Positions 33,268 through 42,390 of a stretch of DNA of 64,000 bases are shown here, piece after piece. The stretch is from an uncultured Acetatifactor sp. (GTDB lineage Bacteria; Bacillota; Clostridia; Lachnospirales; Lachnospiraceae), in contig CAJTZD010000019.1 of NCBI GenBank assembly GCA_910584235.1, positions 1 through 64,000 on the forward strand, written 5' to 3'. Within the stretch, counting starts at the first letter, position 1. Every line of letters begins with the position of its first letter. Both the position numbers and the translations under genes were made by a program. Under the pieces are notes generated by a model, which made no database searches, had not been told where the DNA came from, and saw nothing but the letters and a program-made list of their open reading frames with translations.

Positions 33268-33767
33268 CGGAAGAATTCATAAAAGGCCGGGACGCAAAAG
33301 AAAGCGTGCCCGGGCAGGTCACGGCAGGAGGCTGCCCCCAAAGCCTCCTGGAACGGATATGGGACACTTTTCCGGGAAAACGCCAGGACATCCGCAGCTA
33401 TTCCGGGCTGTCCCTGGCCTATATCGGGGATGCGGTGTATGATCTGGTCATCCGCACCGCAGTGGTATCCCGGGGGAACCGGGCCGTGAACGATCTGCAC
33501 CGTGCCGCAATCCGGTATGTCAGCGCCAATGCCCAGTCAAAAATGGTACAGGCCCTCATGGACAGTTTTACCGAGGAAGAGAAAGCGGTATACAAAAGAG
33601 GGAAGAACGCAAAACCGCACACCACTGCCAAGAACGCCAGCGTGGCAGATTATATGAGAGCCACGGGCTTTGAGGCAGTGATAGGATATCTATACCTGAC
33701 GGACCGGATGGACCGGGCGCTGGAGCTGATCGGAAAGGGGATTGAGCTGGCCGGGTTTACGATATAA
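33252..33767 (+). CDS. mrnC: Mini-ribonuclease III
   Basis: 171 residues (or 167 if the ATG at 33264, overlapping the cysS stop as ATGA, is used). The RNase III catalytic motif LAYIGDAVYDLVIR is at about residues 56-69 and the second acidic cluster near ATGFEAVIGYLYL. It lacks the double-stranded RNA-binding domain, which defines Mini-III. It matures 23S rRNA ends. An N-terminal extension of about 45 residues precedes the conserved part. Position after cysS is conserved in Firmicutes. Confidence 0.93.
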   Translation: MEEGMTEEFIKGRDAKESVPGQVTAGGCPQSLLERIWDTFPGKRQDIRSYSGLSLAYIGDAVYDLVIRTAVVSRGNRAVNDLHRAAIRYVSANAQSKMVQALMDSFTEEEKAVYKRGKNAKPHTTAKNASVADYMRATGFEAVIGYLYLTDRMDRALELIGKGIELAGFTI

Positions 33768-33935
33768 AGCAAAAGGATGAAAGATAAGGCGCTTACACAT
33801 AAACCGGAGAGACGGCATGACTTGATCCGGTGCTTCTACAGTAAAGGGAGCGGCCGGCTGCGAAACGGAGCTATGCGGATATGAGCAAAACAGCCGGGCA
33901 TGGAATAAGCGCGGAATGGAGGAGAAAAGCAGACA

Positions 33936-34679
33936 ATGAGATACGAAGAATTTACAATAGAGGGAAGAAACGCGGTAAGGGAGGCATTCCGCTCCGGCAA
34001 GACCATAGACAAGCTCTATGTGCAGGACGGCTGTCAGGACGGTCCTATCGTGGCCATCAAGAAAGAGGCGAAAAAGCAGGACACCATCATCAGGTATGTG
34101 ACCAGAGAGCGCCTGGACCAGATGTCCGGCACCGGCAGGCACCAGGGGGTTATTGCCATGGCCGCGGCCTATGAATATGCCACGGTGGATGAGATTCTGC
34201 AGACTGCCAAGGCGAAACAGGAGCCGCCTTTTCTGATACTGCTGGACAATATCGAGGATCCCCACAATCTGGGAGCCATTATCCGTACCGCCAATCTGGC
34301 AGGGGCCCACGGCGTCATCATACCCAAGAACCGCGCGGCAGGGCTGACCGCCGCGGTGGCCAGAACCTCCGCGGGGGCGTTAAACTATACCCCGGTGGCA
34401 AAGGTCACCAACCTGGCCAAGACAATTGAGGAGCTTAAGAAACAGGGACTTTGGTTTGTCTGCGCGGACATGGACGGCACTGTCATGTATAATGTGGACC
34501 TAAAGGGGCCCATCGGGCTGGTCATCGGCAGCGAGGGAGAGGGCGTGGGCAGGCTTGTGAAAGAGAAATGCGATATGGTGGCCGCCATTCCCATGAAAGG
34601 AAATATCGACTCCCTGAACGCCTCCGTGGCGGCGGGGGTGCTGGCCTACGAGGCGCTGCGGCAGAGAAGCATAGGGTAG
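33936..34679 (+). CDS. rlmB: 23S rRNA (guanosine-2'-O-)-methyltransferase RlmB/TrmH family
   Basis: 247 residues. An N-terminal substrate-binding domain (YEEFTIEGRNAVREAFRSGK) is followed by the SpoU/TrmH deep-trefoil-knot domain with motif 1 NIEDPHNLGAIIRTANLAG, motif 2 LVIGSEGEGVGRL and motif 3 IPMKGNIDSLNASVAAGVLAYE. It transfers methyl from S-adenosylmethionine to a ribose in 23S rRNA. The 168-bp gap before it shows no other gene. Order mrnC-rlmB-sigH is conserved, with yacP missing here. Confidence 0.94.
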   Translation: MRYEEFTIEGRNAVREAFRSGKTIDKLYVQDGCQDGPIVAIKKEAKKQDTIIRYVTRERLDQMSGTGRHQGVIAMAAAYEYATVDEILQTAKAKQEPPFLILLDNIEDPHNLGAIIRTANLAGAHGVIIPKNRAAGLTAAVARTSAGALNYTPVAKVTNLAKTIEELKKQGLWFVCADMDGTVMYNVDLKGPIGLVIGSEGEGVGRLVKEKCDMVAAIPMKGNIDSLNASVAAGVLAYEALRQRSIG

Positions 34680-34689
34680 GAGAGGGCGC

Positions 34690-35316
34690 ATGGCAGGAAA
34701 ATATACGGATTATGAGCAGTATACGGACGATGAACTGATCGACAGAATCCGCCGGGGGGAGACGGAGATCACGGACTATATCTGCGACAAGTACAAGAAC
34801 CTGGTGCGCAGCAAAGCAAAATCCATGTTTATTCTGGGCGCGGACAACGACGACCTGATTCAGGAGGGCATGATCGGGCTGTTCAAGGCGGTGAGGGATT
34901 ATGACATGGGAAGAGATGCCAGCTTCCATACCTTTGCGGACCTGTGTATCAGCCGCCAGATGTACACGGCGGTACAGGCTGCCAAGCGCCGCAAGCACCT
35001 GCCGTTAAACACGTATATCTCCCTGGACAGCAAGGAGGCGGGGCCTGGCGAGGAGGAGCGGGAGCTCCCCAACTTGGGTGAAGTGCTGGCAAACCGGGTG
35101 GAGATGAATCCGGAGGAGCTCTTTTTGGACAAAGAGAGGGTGGCATATCTGGAGAAGACCATCGAGGAGGAACTGAGCGATTTTGAGCGGCAGGTGCTGG
35201 ATCTGTATATGACCGGAATGAGCTATACAGAGATCGCAAAGGTTCTGGGAAGAGACGGGAAAGCCACGGACAATGCGCTTCAAAGGCTGAAAGCAAAGAT
35301 CAGAAAGAAACTGTAA
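34690..35316 (+). CDS. sigH: RNA polymerase sigma factor SigH (sigma-70 family)
   Basis: 208 residues, usual length. Region 2 reads DNDDLIQEGMIGLFKAVRDYD and FHTFADLCISRQMYTAVQAAKRRKH; region 4 reads LSDFERQVLDLYMTGMSYTEIAKVLGRDGKATDNALQRLKAKIRKKL. The chromosomal position (cysE-cysS-mrnC-rlmB-sigH) is that of sigH in Bacillus and Clostridia, where it directs early sporulation and stationary-phase genes. Ten bases separate it from rlmB. Confidence 0.94.
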   Translation: MAGKYTDYEQYTDDELIDRIRRGETEITDYICDKYKNLVRSKAKSMFILGADNDDLIQEGMIGLFKAVRDYDMGRDASFHTFADLCISRQMYTAVQAAKRRKHLPLNTYISLDSKEAGPGEEERELPNLGEVLANRVEMNPEELFLDKERVAYLEKTIEEELSDFERQVLDLYMTGMSYTEIAKVLGRDGKATDNALQRLKAKIRKKL

Positions 35317-35330
35317 AAGGGGAAAAAGAA

Positions 35331-36218
35331 GTGAAAAAGAGATGGAAGAAGCGAATTGGCATATTTCTTGCGGCAGCGGTAATCTGTACAGGCATCTGTT
35401 TGGGACTCTATTTGCGGGAGCCCAGGTATGATATCACCCAATATGCGGATACCACAGGAATGCAAGCCATGTTTTATACCATTGAGTCCAACAGAGGGGA
35501 CCTGATCGTGATCGACGGCGGCAACGCGGGAAATGCGGACTATGTAAAGGAGATAATCCGGAAAAAGGGCGGACATGTGGACGCATGGATTCTGACCCAT
35601 CCCCATCCGGACCATATCGGGGCTTTTAATGTGCTGTGGGACGAGCTGCAGCCGCAGATTGATGTGATCTATACGACCGAAATCGACTATCTCACCTACC
35701 GGGACAGGGCTTTCGAGTGGGACGGCTTCGAGGGCTATGATCTCTTCCTGAATTATATGTCGGAGACAGATAAGATGACTTATCTGCACACGGGAGACGA
35801 ACTGGATATCTGCGGGCTTCATTTTCAGATCCTGCATGCCTGCGATGATTACGTCTATGAGGTCAGCCATGATATCGGCAATGACAGCGGCCTTATGATG
35901 CGTGTGACAAACCAGGAAGAGTCCATGCTCTTCTGCGCGGATGTGGGAGTCATGATGTCCGATAAGATCATCAATCAGTACGGCAGCCGGATCGCCTGCG
36001 ACTATATCCAGATGGGGCATCACGGCAACGGCGGACTGTCGGAGGCGTTCTACAGACTGGCTTCGCCCAAGGCTGCGTTCTTTGATGCGCCGGACTGGCT
36101 GATGAACCCCGCGGAGGAGGGACGCTATACCACGCCGGAAAACAGAAAGCTGATGGAGAGCCTGGGAAGTAAGATCTATTCCTATGAGACAGCGCCGAAT
36201 CGGATCAGACTGAAATAA
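35331..36218 (+). CDS. Membrane-anchored metallo-beta-lactamase-fold hydrolase (ComEC C-domain type)
   Basis: 295 residues with a GTG start at 35331. A single N-terminal membrane segment (residues about 10-27) anchors an extracellular domain with the metal motif H90-P-H-P-D-H (ILTHPHPDHIGAFN) and later ligands in MGHHGN and the FDAPDWL segment. The fold resembles the exonuclease-like C-terminal domain of the competence protein ComEC found as a free-standing protein in many Firmicutes. Substrate unknown. It starts 14 bp after sigH and may be in the same transcript. Confidence 0.8.
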   Translation: MKKRWKKRIGIFLAAAVICTGICLGLYLREPRYDITQYADTTGMQAMFYTIESNRGDLIVIDGGNAGNADYVKEIIRKKGGHVDAWILTHPHPDHIGAFNVLWDELQPQIDVIYTTEIDYLTYRDRAFEWDGFEGYDLFLNYMSETDKMTYLHTGDELDICGLHFQILHACDDYVYEVSHDIGNDSGLMMRVTNQEESMLFCADVGVMMSDKIINQYGSRIACDYIQMGHHGNGGLSEAFYRLASPKAAFFDAPDWLMNPAEEGRYTTPENRKLMESLGSKIYSYETAPNRIRLK

Positions 36219-36305
36219 GCGAAAGCGGTTTTTGCATAAAAAGCAAAGGCCGTTTTTATGCTTTTTGGTTTATTTTTTTTTAAGAAACAGAAAAGATTTC
36301 TTATA

Positions 36306-36335
36306 TTGACTTTGGAGAAGTGTGAGGTATATAAT
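36306..36335 (+). promoter_or_regulatory. Promoter of the RND pump gene
   Basis: -35 TTGACT (36306-36311), 18-bp spacer, -10 TATAAT (36330-36335). It leaves a leader of about 165 nt with strong secondary structure. Confidence 0.8.
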
Positions 36336-36450
36336 CGACAACGGAAAACCGACTGACGGGTCGGAAAACCCTCAGGCGCAGAATGCGCGCCTGAGCGCTT
36401 GGAAGAATGCAAGGGCAGCGTTCTTCCGGGTGTCGGCGGACGTTGGAGTT
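36336..36450 (+). other. Structured leader RNA of the RND pump gene
   Basis: Three consecutive hairpins: CCGAC/GTCGG (36349-36364), a perfect 9-bp CTCAGGCGC/GCGCCTGAG (36371-36395) and a 10-bp GGAAGAATGC/GCGTTCTTCC (36401-36427, one wobble). Outer pairing CGACA/TGTCG (36336-36340 and 36431-36435) could close them. The third hairpin resembles that at 30792-30822. No U-run right after; a T-run at 36462-36468 follows. No known riboswitch was recognised. Confidence 0.65.
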
Positions 36451-36505
36451 TTTAGGATGCCTTTTTTTGTGATTTTGGATATACGCTGATAAAGAGCAGG
36501 GAGGT

Positions 36506-39500
36506 ATGGACGTGATATCGAAATTCAGTGTGAAGAAGCCTTATACCGTGTTGGTGGGGGTGGTGCTGGCCATTGTGCTGGGAGTGGTGTCTTTTACCAG
36601 GATGACTACGGACTTGCTGCCAAGCATCAGTCTTCCTTATGTGATCGTGATGACGACTTATCCGGGGGCCAGCCCCGAGACTGTGGAGATGGCGGTGACT
36701 CAGCCGGTGGAGGCTTCCATGGCCACGGTGAGCAATATCGAGAGCATCAGTTCCGTATCCAATGAAAACTATTCTATGGTCATCCTGGAGTTTGCCCAGA
36801 CCGCGGATATGAACGCGGTGTCTTTGGAGATTCGGGAGAGCCTGGATCAGATCAAGAGCTACTGGGACGATTCCATCGGGAATCCCATCATCATGAAGCT
36901 GAATCCGGATATGCTGCCGGTGATGATCGCGGCAGTGGGCGTGGAGGGCATGGACAATGCCGCGATCAGTACATATGTCCAGGATCAGGTCATGCCCGAG
37001 CTGGAGAGCATCGAGGGCGTGGCCAGCGTCAGCGCCACCGGACTGCTGGAGGAGAGCGTGAACGTGGTCATCCGCCAGGACAAGGTGGATGAAGTCAACG
37101 AGAAGATATTTGCCGCCATTGATGAGAAGATGAAAGAGGCGGAGGAGGAACTGGCCAACGGGCGAAAGGAGCTGGAGGACGGCAGGGCAGAGCTGGAGGA
37201 CGGGCGAAAGGAACTGTTAAACGGTCAGCAGGAGCTGGCCAATGGACGAAAGGAGCTGGCGGACGGCAAGGCAGAGCTGGAGAAAGGCAAGACGGAACTG
37301 GCAAACCAGCAGGAGGCCCTGAACAATCAGCTGGCAGTGCAGAAGAATTCGTTGCTGACCGCTAAGGCCAGACTGGAGGAGATTCAGACCAATCTCGCCA
37401 CCGCAAAGCAGCTCAACGACGGCATACAGCAGATGGCTCCCATGATTCCCCAGATCAGAGAGCAGAAAGCGGCTCTGGAGCAGCTTCGGGACGGGGGATA
37501 TCTGACCCGGTATACGGGATATATGCAGACTTGGGGCGAAGCCCTGCAAAAGGCAGGAGAGCTTTTAGCCGGCGCGGATTCCGCGGAGGATCAGGGCGCG
37601 CTTCTGCTGGCAGTGGGCGAGGCGCTGGCGCCTGCGCTGGAGGCCCAGATCGGAATCGAGCAGCTGAGGCAGGAATTCGTGGGAAACGCAGGCTTGGATC
37701 TGCTGGCCTCCGCGGACGAGCAGATGGCCCAGATACTGGATGCGGCCCGAAATACGAGCCCGTGGTACCCTACAATTGTATTTGACATAGAGTCGGGCAC
37801 CCTGCCCACCCTGCCCGATGCGGAGGCCATACAGGCCCTGACCACCACGGTGGGAACTGCGCTGGGAGCCGCGGAAGCCGGGGCAGGGCAGGCGCTCGCC
37901 ATGGACATGTTCAAGCTTCCGGGGCAGTATGACGATATGCAGACCGCGCTGGCGGCGCTGACCGGCGGCCTGGGCTATGATGCTTATGTGGCGCAGATCA
38001 ATTCCGTCCTGGCCAGCCAGAATGTCACGGATCTGGCCAAAGCCATCGAGGACATCAACGGCGGCCTGATTGCCGTTGAGAAAGGCCAGATGGCCGCGGC
38101 GGTGGAGTTTGCCAACGGCAAGGCCACCATCTCCATGGGAGAGTACCAGCTGGAAGTGGCCCAGTCCCAACTGGACAGCGGCGAAGAGCAGATCAAGAGC
38201 GGCTTGGAGCAGATGGACGAGGCGGCAAAGCAGTTGGACGATGCCGAGCAGCAGCTTATCGACGGCGAGGAGCAGCTGGCGGAGGCCAAGGAGAATGCCT
38301 ACGAACAGGCGGACATGACAGACAAACTCACCGTGGACGTCATAAAGAATCTGCTGACAGCCCAGAACTTTTCCATGCCCGCAGGCTATGTCACCGAGGA
38401 GGGAGTCAGCTACATGGTGCGGGTGGGCGACAAGCCCTCCACAGTGGAGGAGCTCCAGGCGCTGCCCTTGATGGATCTGCATATGGACGGCGTGCCCGTG
38501 ATTACCCTTGGGGACGTGGCGGATGTGTTCTACACGGACAACTCCGCGGAAATTTATGCCAACGTGGACGGCAGTGCAGGCGTTATGCTGACCATCCAGA
38601 AGCAGACGGGGTATTCCACCGGTGAGGTGTCGGACCGGCTGGCGGAGCGTTTTGGGGAAATGATGGAGGAGAATGGGGCTCTGTCCCTGATCACCCTGAT
38701 GGATCAGGGCATCTATATCGATCTGGTCATGGATTCCATCCTCAACAATATCCTCTTCGGCGGATTGCTGGCCATCCTGATATTGATTGTGTTCCTGAAA
38801 GACCTAAGGCCTACCATGGTGGTGGCATTCTCCATTCCCATCAGCCTGGTGACGGCTATTGTGTGCATGTACTTCAGCGGCGTGACCCTGAACATCATCT
38901 CCCTGTCGGGACTGGCTCTGGGCATCGGCATGCTGGTGGATAACTCTATTGTAGTCATTGAAAACATTTACCGGATGCGCAGTGAGGGCCGTTCCGGGCG
39001 GGAGGCTGCAATCTCCGGCGCCCGGGAGGTGGCGGGAGCCATTTTGGCCTCCACCCTTACCACTGTCTGCGTGTTCCTGCCCATTGTGTTCACGGAGGGG
39101 ATTACCAGGCAGCTGTTCGTTGACATGGGCCTGACCATCGCCTATTCCCTGCTGGCAAGTCTGGTGATTGCCCTCACCGTGGTGCCGGCCATGTCCTCGA
39201 AGCTTCTGGTGAGGACTAAGGAGCAGAAAGAGGGCAGGATTTTCGGCGGTCTGGTGAAAGGATATGAAAAGCTGTTAAAGGGCGCCCTGCGGGTAAAACC
39301 GTTGGTATTTATCCTTACTTTGGGCCTTTTGGCGGGCAGCGTGGCCCTGGCCTTTACAAACGGTACTGCTTTTATGTCGGATATGGATTCCACTCAGCTC
39401 ACCGTCAATGTGGCGCTGGGGGAGGAGGCTACTCTGGCGCAGACCGGAGAGATTACCGACCAGGTGGTGGAGGCCATCCGTTCTATTGAAGACGTTCAAA

Positions 39501-40819
39501 ATGTAGGCGCCATGACCAGCAGCTCCAACATGTCTCTGCTGGGCGGGGGCGGGGGAAGCACCAACAGCGCCTCTGTCTATGTGGTGACAAAAGAAGACAA
39601 GACCATGAGCAATGATGAGATAGCCCGGATCATCAAGGAGAAGACCCAGGATCTGGAAGCGGAGATTACCGTGGATACTTCCAGCATGGATATGAGCGCC
39701 ATGGGCGGCAGCGGCATCGTGGTGCAGGTGCGGGGACGTGATCTGGATACCCTGCGCAGGATTGCGGAGGAAGTGGCGGCTATTGTGGAAAGCGTGGAGG
39801 GAACTGCCGAGGTCAACGACGGTCTGGAGGACGCGGACGAGGAGCTGCGTATTATCGTGGACCGGGATGAAGCGGTTCATTACGGCCTCACCGTGGCCCA
39901 GGTGTACGCCCAGCTGGCTTCCAGGCTGGCGGAGGCCGGCAGCGCCACCTCACTGGTTACGGATGAAAAAGACTATAATGTGTACGTCATGAATGGCAGC
40001 GATATTGAACTGACCAGGGAATTGGTGAAAAAGCTGGAGATAGACGGCACCAGTGAAGAGGGTGAGACCGTGGCGGTGCCATTGTCCCGCATCGCTTCCT
40101 TTGAGACCACCGAGGCTCTCTCCTCCATCAGCAGGGCGGATCAGACCAGGTACATCTCCGTTTCCGCGGCCATCGCAGAGGGCTACAATGTAGGTCTGGT
40201 GGCAGCGGATGTGGAGGAGAAGCTGGCGGATTATGAGATGCCCGCAGGCTATCAGCTGGTGTTCTCCGGGGAGAACGAGACCATTCAGGACGCTATGGAG
40301 CAGATGGTGCTGATGCTGGTATTAGCTGTCGTGTTCATGTATCTGATCATGGTGGCCCAGTTCCAGTCATTGCTTTCGCCGTTTATCATCCTGTTTACCA
40401 TTCCGTTAGCCTTTACGGGAGGGTTTCTGGGACTTTACATCAGCGGCAGCGAGGTCAGCGTCATTGCCATGATCGGCTTCGTCATGCTGGCCGGCGTCAT
40501 CGTGAACAACGGCATCGTTATCATTGACTACATGAACCAGCTGCGGGAGAGCGGTATGGAGAAGCGGGAGGCGATTCTCACTGCCGGCCGCACCAGGCTG
40601 CGCCCTGTGCTGATGACCGCGCTGACGACCATATTGGCCTTGTCTACCATGGTGTTCAGCAACGATATGGGCTCAGAGATGGCAAGGCCAATGGCTGTGG
40701 TTACCACCGGCGGTCTGACCTATGGTACTTTGCTGACATTGGTCGTTATTCCCTGCATCTATGATGTATTCATACGCGGTAAGAAGAAAGGAGAGGAGAT
40801 GCCGGCGGAAGCGGATTGA
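36506..40819 (+). CDS. RND-superfamily efflux transporter with coiled-coil insertion
   Basis: 1437 residues, considerably more than the 1000-1050 of AcrB-like pumps. Membrane segment near residue 15-35, then porter domain with an insertion at about 205-620 that starts and ends with heptad-like coiled coils (ELANGRKELEDGRAELEDGRKEL and similar). Membrane segments resume near 750 with the family motifs GLALGIGMLVDNSIVVIENI and a C-terminal MLAGVIVNNGIVIIDYMNQL that hold proton-relay Asp residues. In Gram-positives such proteins resemble SwrC and export lipids, peptides or drugs. The GTG at 36512 is better spaced from GGGAGG and may be the true start. A TetR gene follows. Confidence 0.9.
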   Translation: MDVISKFSVKKPYTVLVGVVLAIVLGVVSFTRMTTDLLPSISLPYVIVMTTYPGASPETVEMAVTQPVEASMATVSNIESISSVSNENYSMVILEFAQTADMNAVSLEIRESLDQIKSYWDDSIGNPIIMKLNPDMLPVMIAAVGVEGMDNAAISTYVQDQVMPELESIEGVASVSATGLLEESVNVVIRQDKVDEVNEKIFAAIDEKMKEAEEELANGRKELEDGRAELEDGRKELLNGQQELANGRKELADGKAELEKGKTELANQQEALNNQLAVQKNSLLTAKARLEEIQTNLATAKQLNDGIQQMAPMIPQIREQKAALEQLRDGGYLTRYTGYMQTWGEALQKAGELLAGADSAEDQGALLLAVGEALAPALEAQIGIEQLRQEFVGNAGLDLLASADEQMAQILDAARNTSPWYPTIVFDIESGTLPTLPDAEAIQALTTTVGTALGAAEAGAGQALAMDMFKLPGQYDDMQTALAALTGGLGYDAYVAQINSVLASQNVTDLAKAIEDINGGLIAVEKGQMAAAVEFANGKATISMGEYQLEVAQSQLDSGEEQIKSGLEQMDEAAKQLDDAEQQLIDGEEQLAEAKENAYEQADMTDKLTVDVIKNLLTAQNFSMPAGYVTEEGVSYMVRVGDKPSTVEELQALPLMDLHMDGVPVITLGDVADVFYTDNSAEIYANVDGSAGVMLTIQKQTGYSTGEVSDRLAERFGEMMEENGALSLITLMDQGIYIDLVMDSILNNILFGGLLAILILIVFLKDLRPTMVVAFSIPISLVTAIVCMYFSGVTLNIISLSGLALGIGMLVDNSIVVIENIYRMRSEGRSGREAAISGAREVAGAILASTLTTVCVFLPIVFTEGITRQLFVDMGLTIAYSLLASLVIALTVVPAMSSKLLVRTKEQKEGRIFGGLVKGYEKLLKGALRVKPLVFILTLGLLAGSVALAFTNGTAFMSDMDSTQLTVNVALGEEATLAQTGEITDQVVEAIRSIEDVQNVGAMTSSSNMSLLGGGGGSTNSASVYVVTKEDKTMSNDEIARIIKEKTQDLEAEITVDTSSMDMSAMGGSGIVVQVRGRDLDTLRRIAEEVAAIVESVEGTAEVNDGLEDADEELRIIVDRDEAVHYGLTVAQVYAQLASRLAEAGSATSLVTDEKDYNVYVMNGSDIELTRELVKKLEIDGTSEEGETVAVPLSRIASFETTEALSSISRADQTRYISVSAAIAEGYNVGLVAADVEEKLADYEMPAGYQLVFSGENETIQDAMEQMVLMLVLAVVFMYLIMVAQFQSLLSPFIILFTIPLAFTGGFLGLYISGSEVSVIAMIGFVMLAGVIVNNGIVIIDYMNQLRESGMEKREAILTAGRTRLRPVLMTALTTILALSTMVFSNDMGSEMARPMAVVTTGGLTYGTLLTLVVIPCIYDVFIRGKKKGEEMPAEAD

Positions 40820-40845
40820 CGAAATTTGAAACGAAAGCAGCAAGC

Positions 40846-40882
40846 GGCGGCCGGAGGGTACGGGAGTTGTACCGTGGCCGCC
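40846..40882 (+). terminator. Hairpin after the RND pump gene
   Basis: Stem GGCGGCC / GGCCGCC (40846-40852 and 40876-40882) with inner GGTAC / GTACC. No T-run follows, so it may be a transcript-stability element. The rest of 40883-41059 shows no gene. Confidence 0.5.
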
Positions 40883-41059
40883 GTAGCTTTGCGGATGAAA
40901 TTCGCTTTGGGAGGGCATTTTTCCAAGTGCGTCTTTTGAACCGGTATTGTCTGCACCTGCAGCGGTTCAGGGTTTATATGGGGTTGTATGTGCCGTTCAG
41001 AATGATGCAGATATGTAGGCAATATATGGGGAAGCAGGAAAGAAAGGGGAGAAAACAGT

Positions 41060-41701
41060 ATGAGCAGAATTACAGGGCTGGAGGAGATGGGCCATGTACC
41101 GCCAAAGGTGCGACAGATGTATGAGGCGGTGATACAGCTGCTGGAGGAGGGCATGGATATGGAGGACATCCGCGTCTCCACTATTACGGAAAGGGCAGGC
41201 ATCGGAAAAGGAACAGCCTATGAATACTTTGACACCAAGGACGAGATTGTAGCCTGTGCCGTGGTCAGCCAGATAAGGTGGATATTTGGCTGGCTGGGGG
41301 AACAGCTGGAGGAAAAGGCGGACTTTGGGCAGCAGATGGAATTCCTGCTGGACGTAGTGGAGAAAAAGGGCCACTGCAGCCACAGCTTCCTGCGGTTTGT
41401 CCATGCCATGACCAGCAATTCCGAGTTCAATCGTATGATTCGGGAAAAGATGAACACGGAGGAATTCGCACCCTACCGCCCGATGAACGTGTTTGGGAAA
41501 ATACTGCGGCAGGGGATGGCGCGGGGGGTGATTCGGAAAGACCTGCCTATAGAATATATGATACATTGCGTCTTTTCCCATCTGTTGTCTTACATGATGG
41601 AAATTGCCACGAAAGACTGCTTCCATATGGACGCACAGTCCCTGCGCCCCTTTGTGTACCGGGGGATTGTGGGAGAGCTGTGTGTAGGACAGTCAACATA
41701 A
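41060..41701 (+). CDS. TetR/AcrR-family transcriptional regulator
   Basis: 213 residues. The helix-turn-helix DIRVSTITERAGIGKGTAYEYFDTKDEI at about residues 35-65 is typical TetR; the remaining helices are the ligand-binding and dimerisation part. AAAGGGGAGAAAACAGT precedes the ATG. Located 240 bp behind the RND pump in the same direction and so likely to regulate it. Operator site not identified. Confidence 0.92.
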   Translation: MSRITGLEEMGHVPPKVRQMYEAVIQLLEEGMDMEDIRVSTITERAGIGKGTAYEYFDTKDEIVACAVVSQIRWIFGWLGEQLEEKADFGQQMEFLLDVVEKKGHCSHSFLRFVHAMTSNSEFNRMIREKMNTEEFAPYRPMNVFGKILRQGMARGVIRKDLPIEYMIHCVFSHLLSYMMEIATKDCFHMDAQSLRPFVYRGIVGELCVGQST

Positions 41702-41801
41702 TTGATAAAACGAAAAAAAGAAGCTGGCAACCTGTAAATACTAGAGTTGCCGGCCTTTGTGATAGTATAGGAGCCTGTATTATGATCGTATATATCCGCC
41801 A

Positions 41802-41966
41802 AAAGTTTAGGAATGCTTTTCAGGCTTTTAAGATTTAAATTAGAAAATAGACACGAAATGGACACATTTTACCTGTAACATGTATATCAGATAGTTGATG
41901 AACTCACTATCTCCCCCCTCATAAGAAATAGTAAAAGGGTCTCGGTGTATGCCGGGGCCCTTTTAC
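41802..41966 (+). repeat. 165-bp direct repeat, copy 1
   Basis: Matches 42062-42226 with only two differences that I see. Contains hairpin AGATAGT/ACTATCT and a terminator-like palindrome with GTAAAAGGG / CCCTTTTAC arms at its right end (41931-41966). No open reading frame with a ribosome binding site. Lies just after the TetR gene. Confidence 0.95.
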
Positions 41967-42061
41967 AGTGTAATGACGGCTTTGTACATATTTTTGCGTT
42001 GTGCAACAGGATGATTTGCGGACTGATTGACGGATATAGCCCGATATAAAAGCGATGTGAT

Positions 42062-42226
42062 AAAGTTTAGGAATGCTTTTCAAGCTTTTAAGATTTAAAT
42101 TAGAAAATAGACACGAAATGGACACATTTTACCTGTAACATGTATATCAGATAGTTGATGAACTCACTATCTCCCCCCTCATAAGAAATAGTAAAAGGGT
42201 CTCGGTGCATGCCGGGGCCCTTTTAC
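42062..42226 (+). repeat. 165-bp direct repeat, copy 2
   Basis: Second copy, offset 260 bp, same orientation. A unique 95-bp stretch separates the copies. Its end palindrome again carries GTAAAAGGG / CCCTTTTAC. Confidence 0.95.
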
Positions 42227-42325
42227 GGCATATGTGGGAGACGAGTCATCATAGTTCTCGTCTGCTCTGTCAGCGATCTGGTGATGGAAAGCGGGCAAGG
42301 CCGTGAACGGGAACGGATTTCAAGG

Positions 42326-42354
42326 TTGACAGGGACGGGGGATTGGAGTATTCT
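42326..42354 (+). promoter_or_regulatory. Promoter of the DMT transporter gene
   Basis: -35 TTGACA (42326-42331), 17-bp spacer, -10 TATTCT (42349-42354), 36 bp before the start codon. Confidence 0.75.
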
Positions 42355-42390
42355 AGCAATGGTGTACGGACAGACGGAGAGGGACGGAAG

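Noticed and set aside
36341..36366. Guanidine-II (mini-ykkC) riboswitch upstream of the efflux pump
   Set aside because: One hairpin has ACGG in its loop, but the required second hairpin with the same loop is missing and the loop size does not fit.
41590..42125. Two minus-strand ORFs with the same first 21 residues
   Set aside because: They arise from the 165-bp duplicated DNA; no ribosome binding site, and they run into unrelated sequence.
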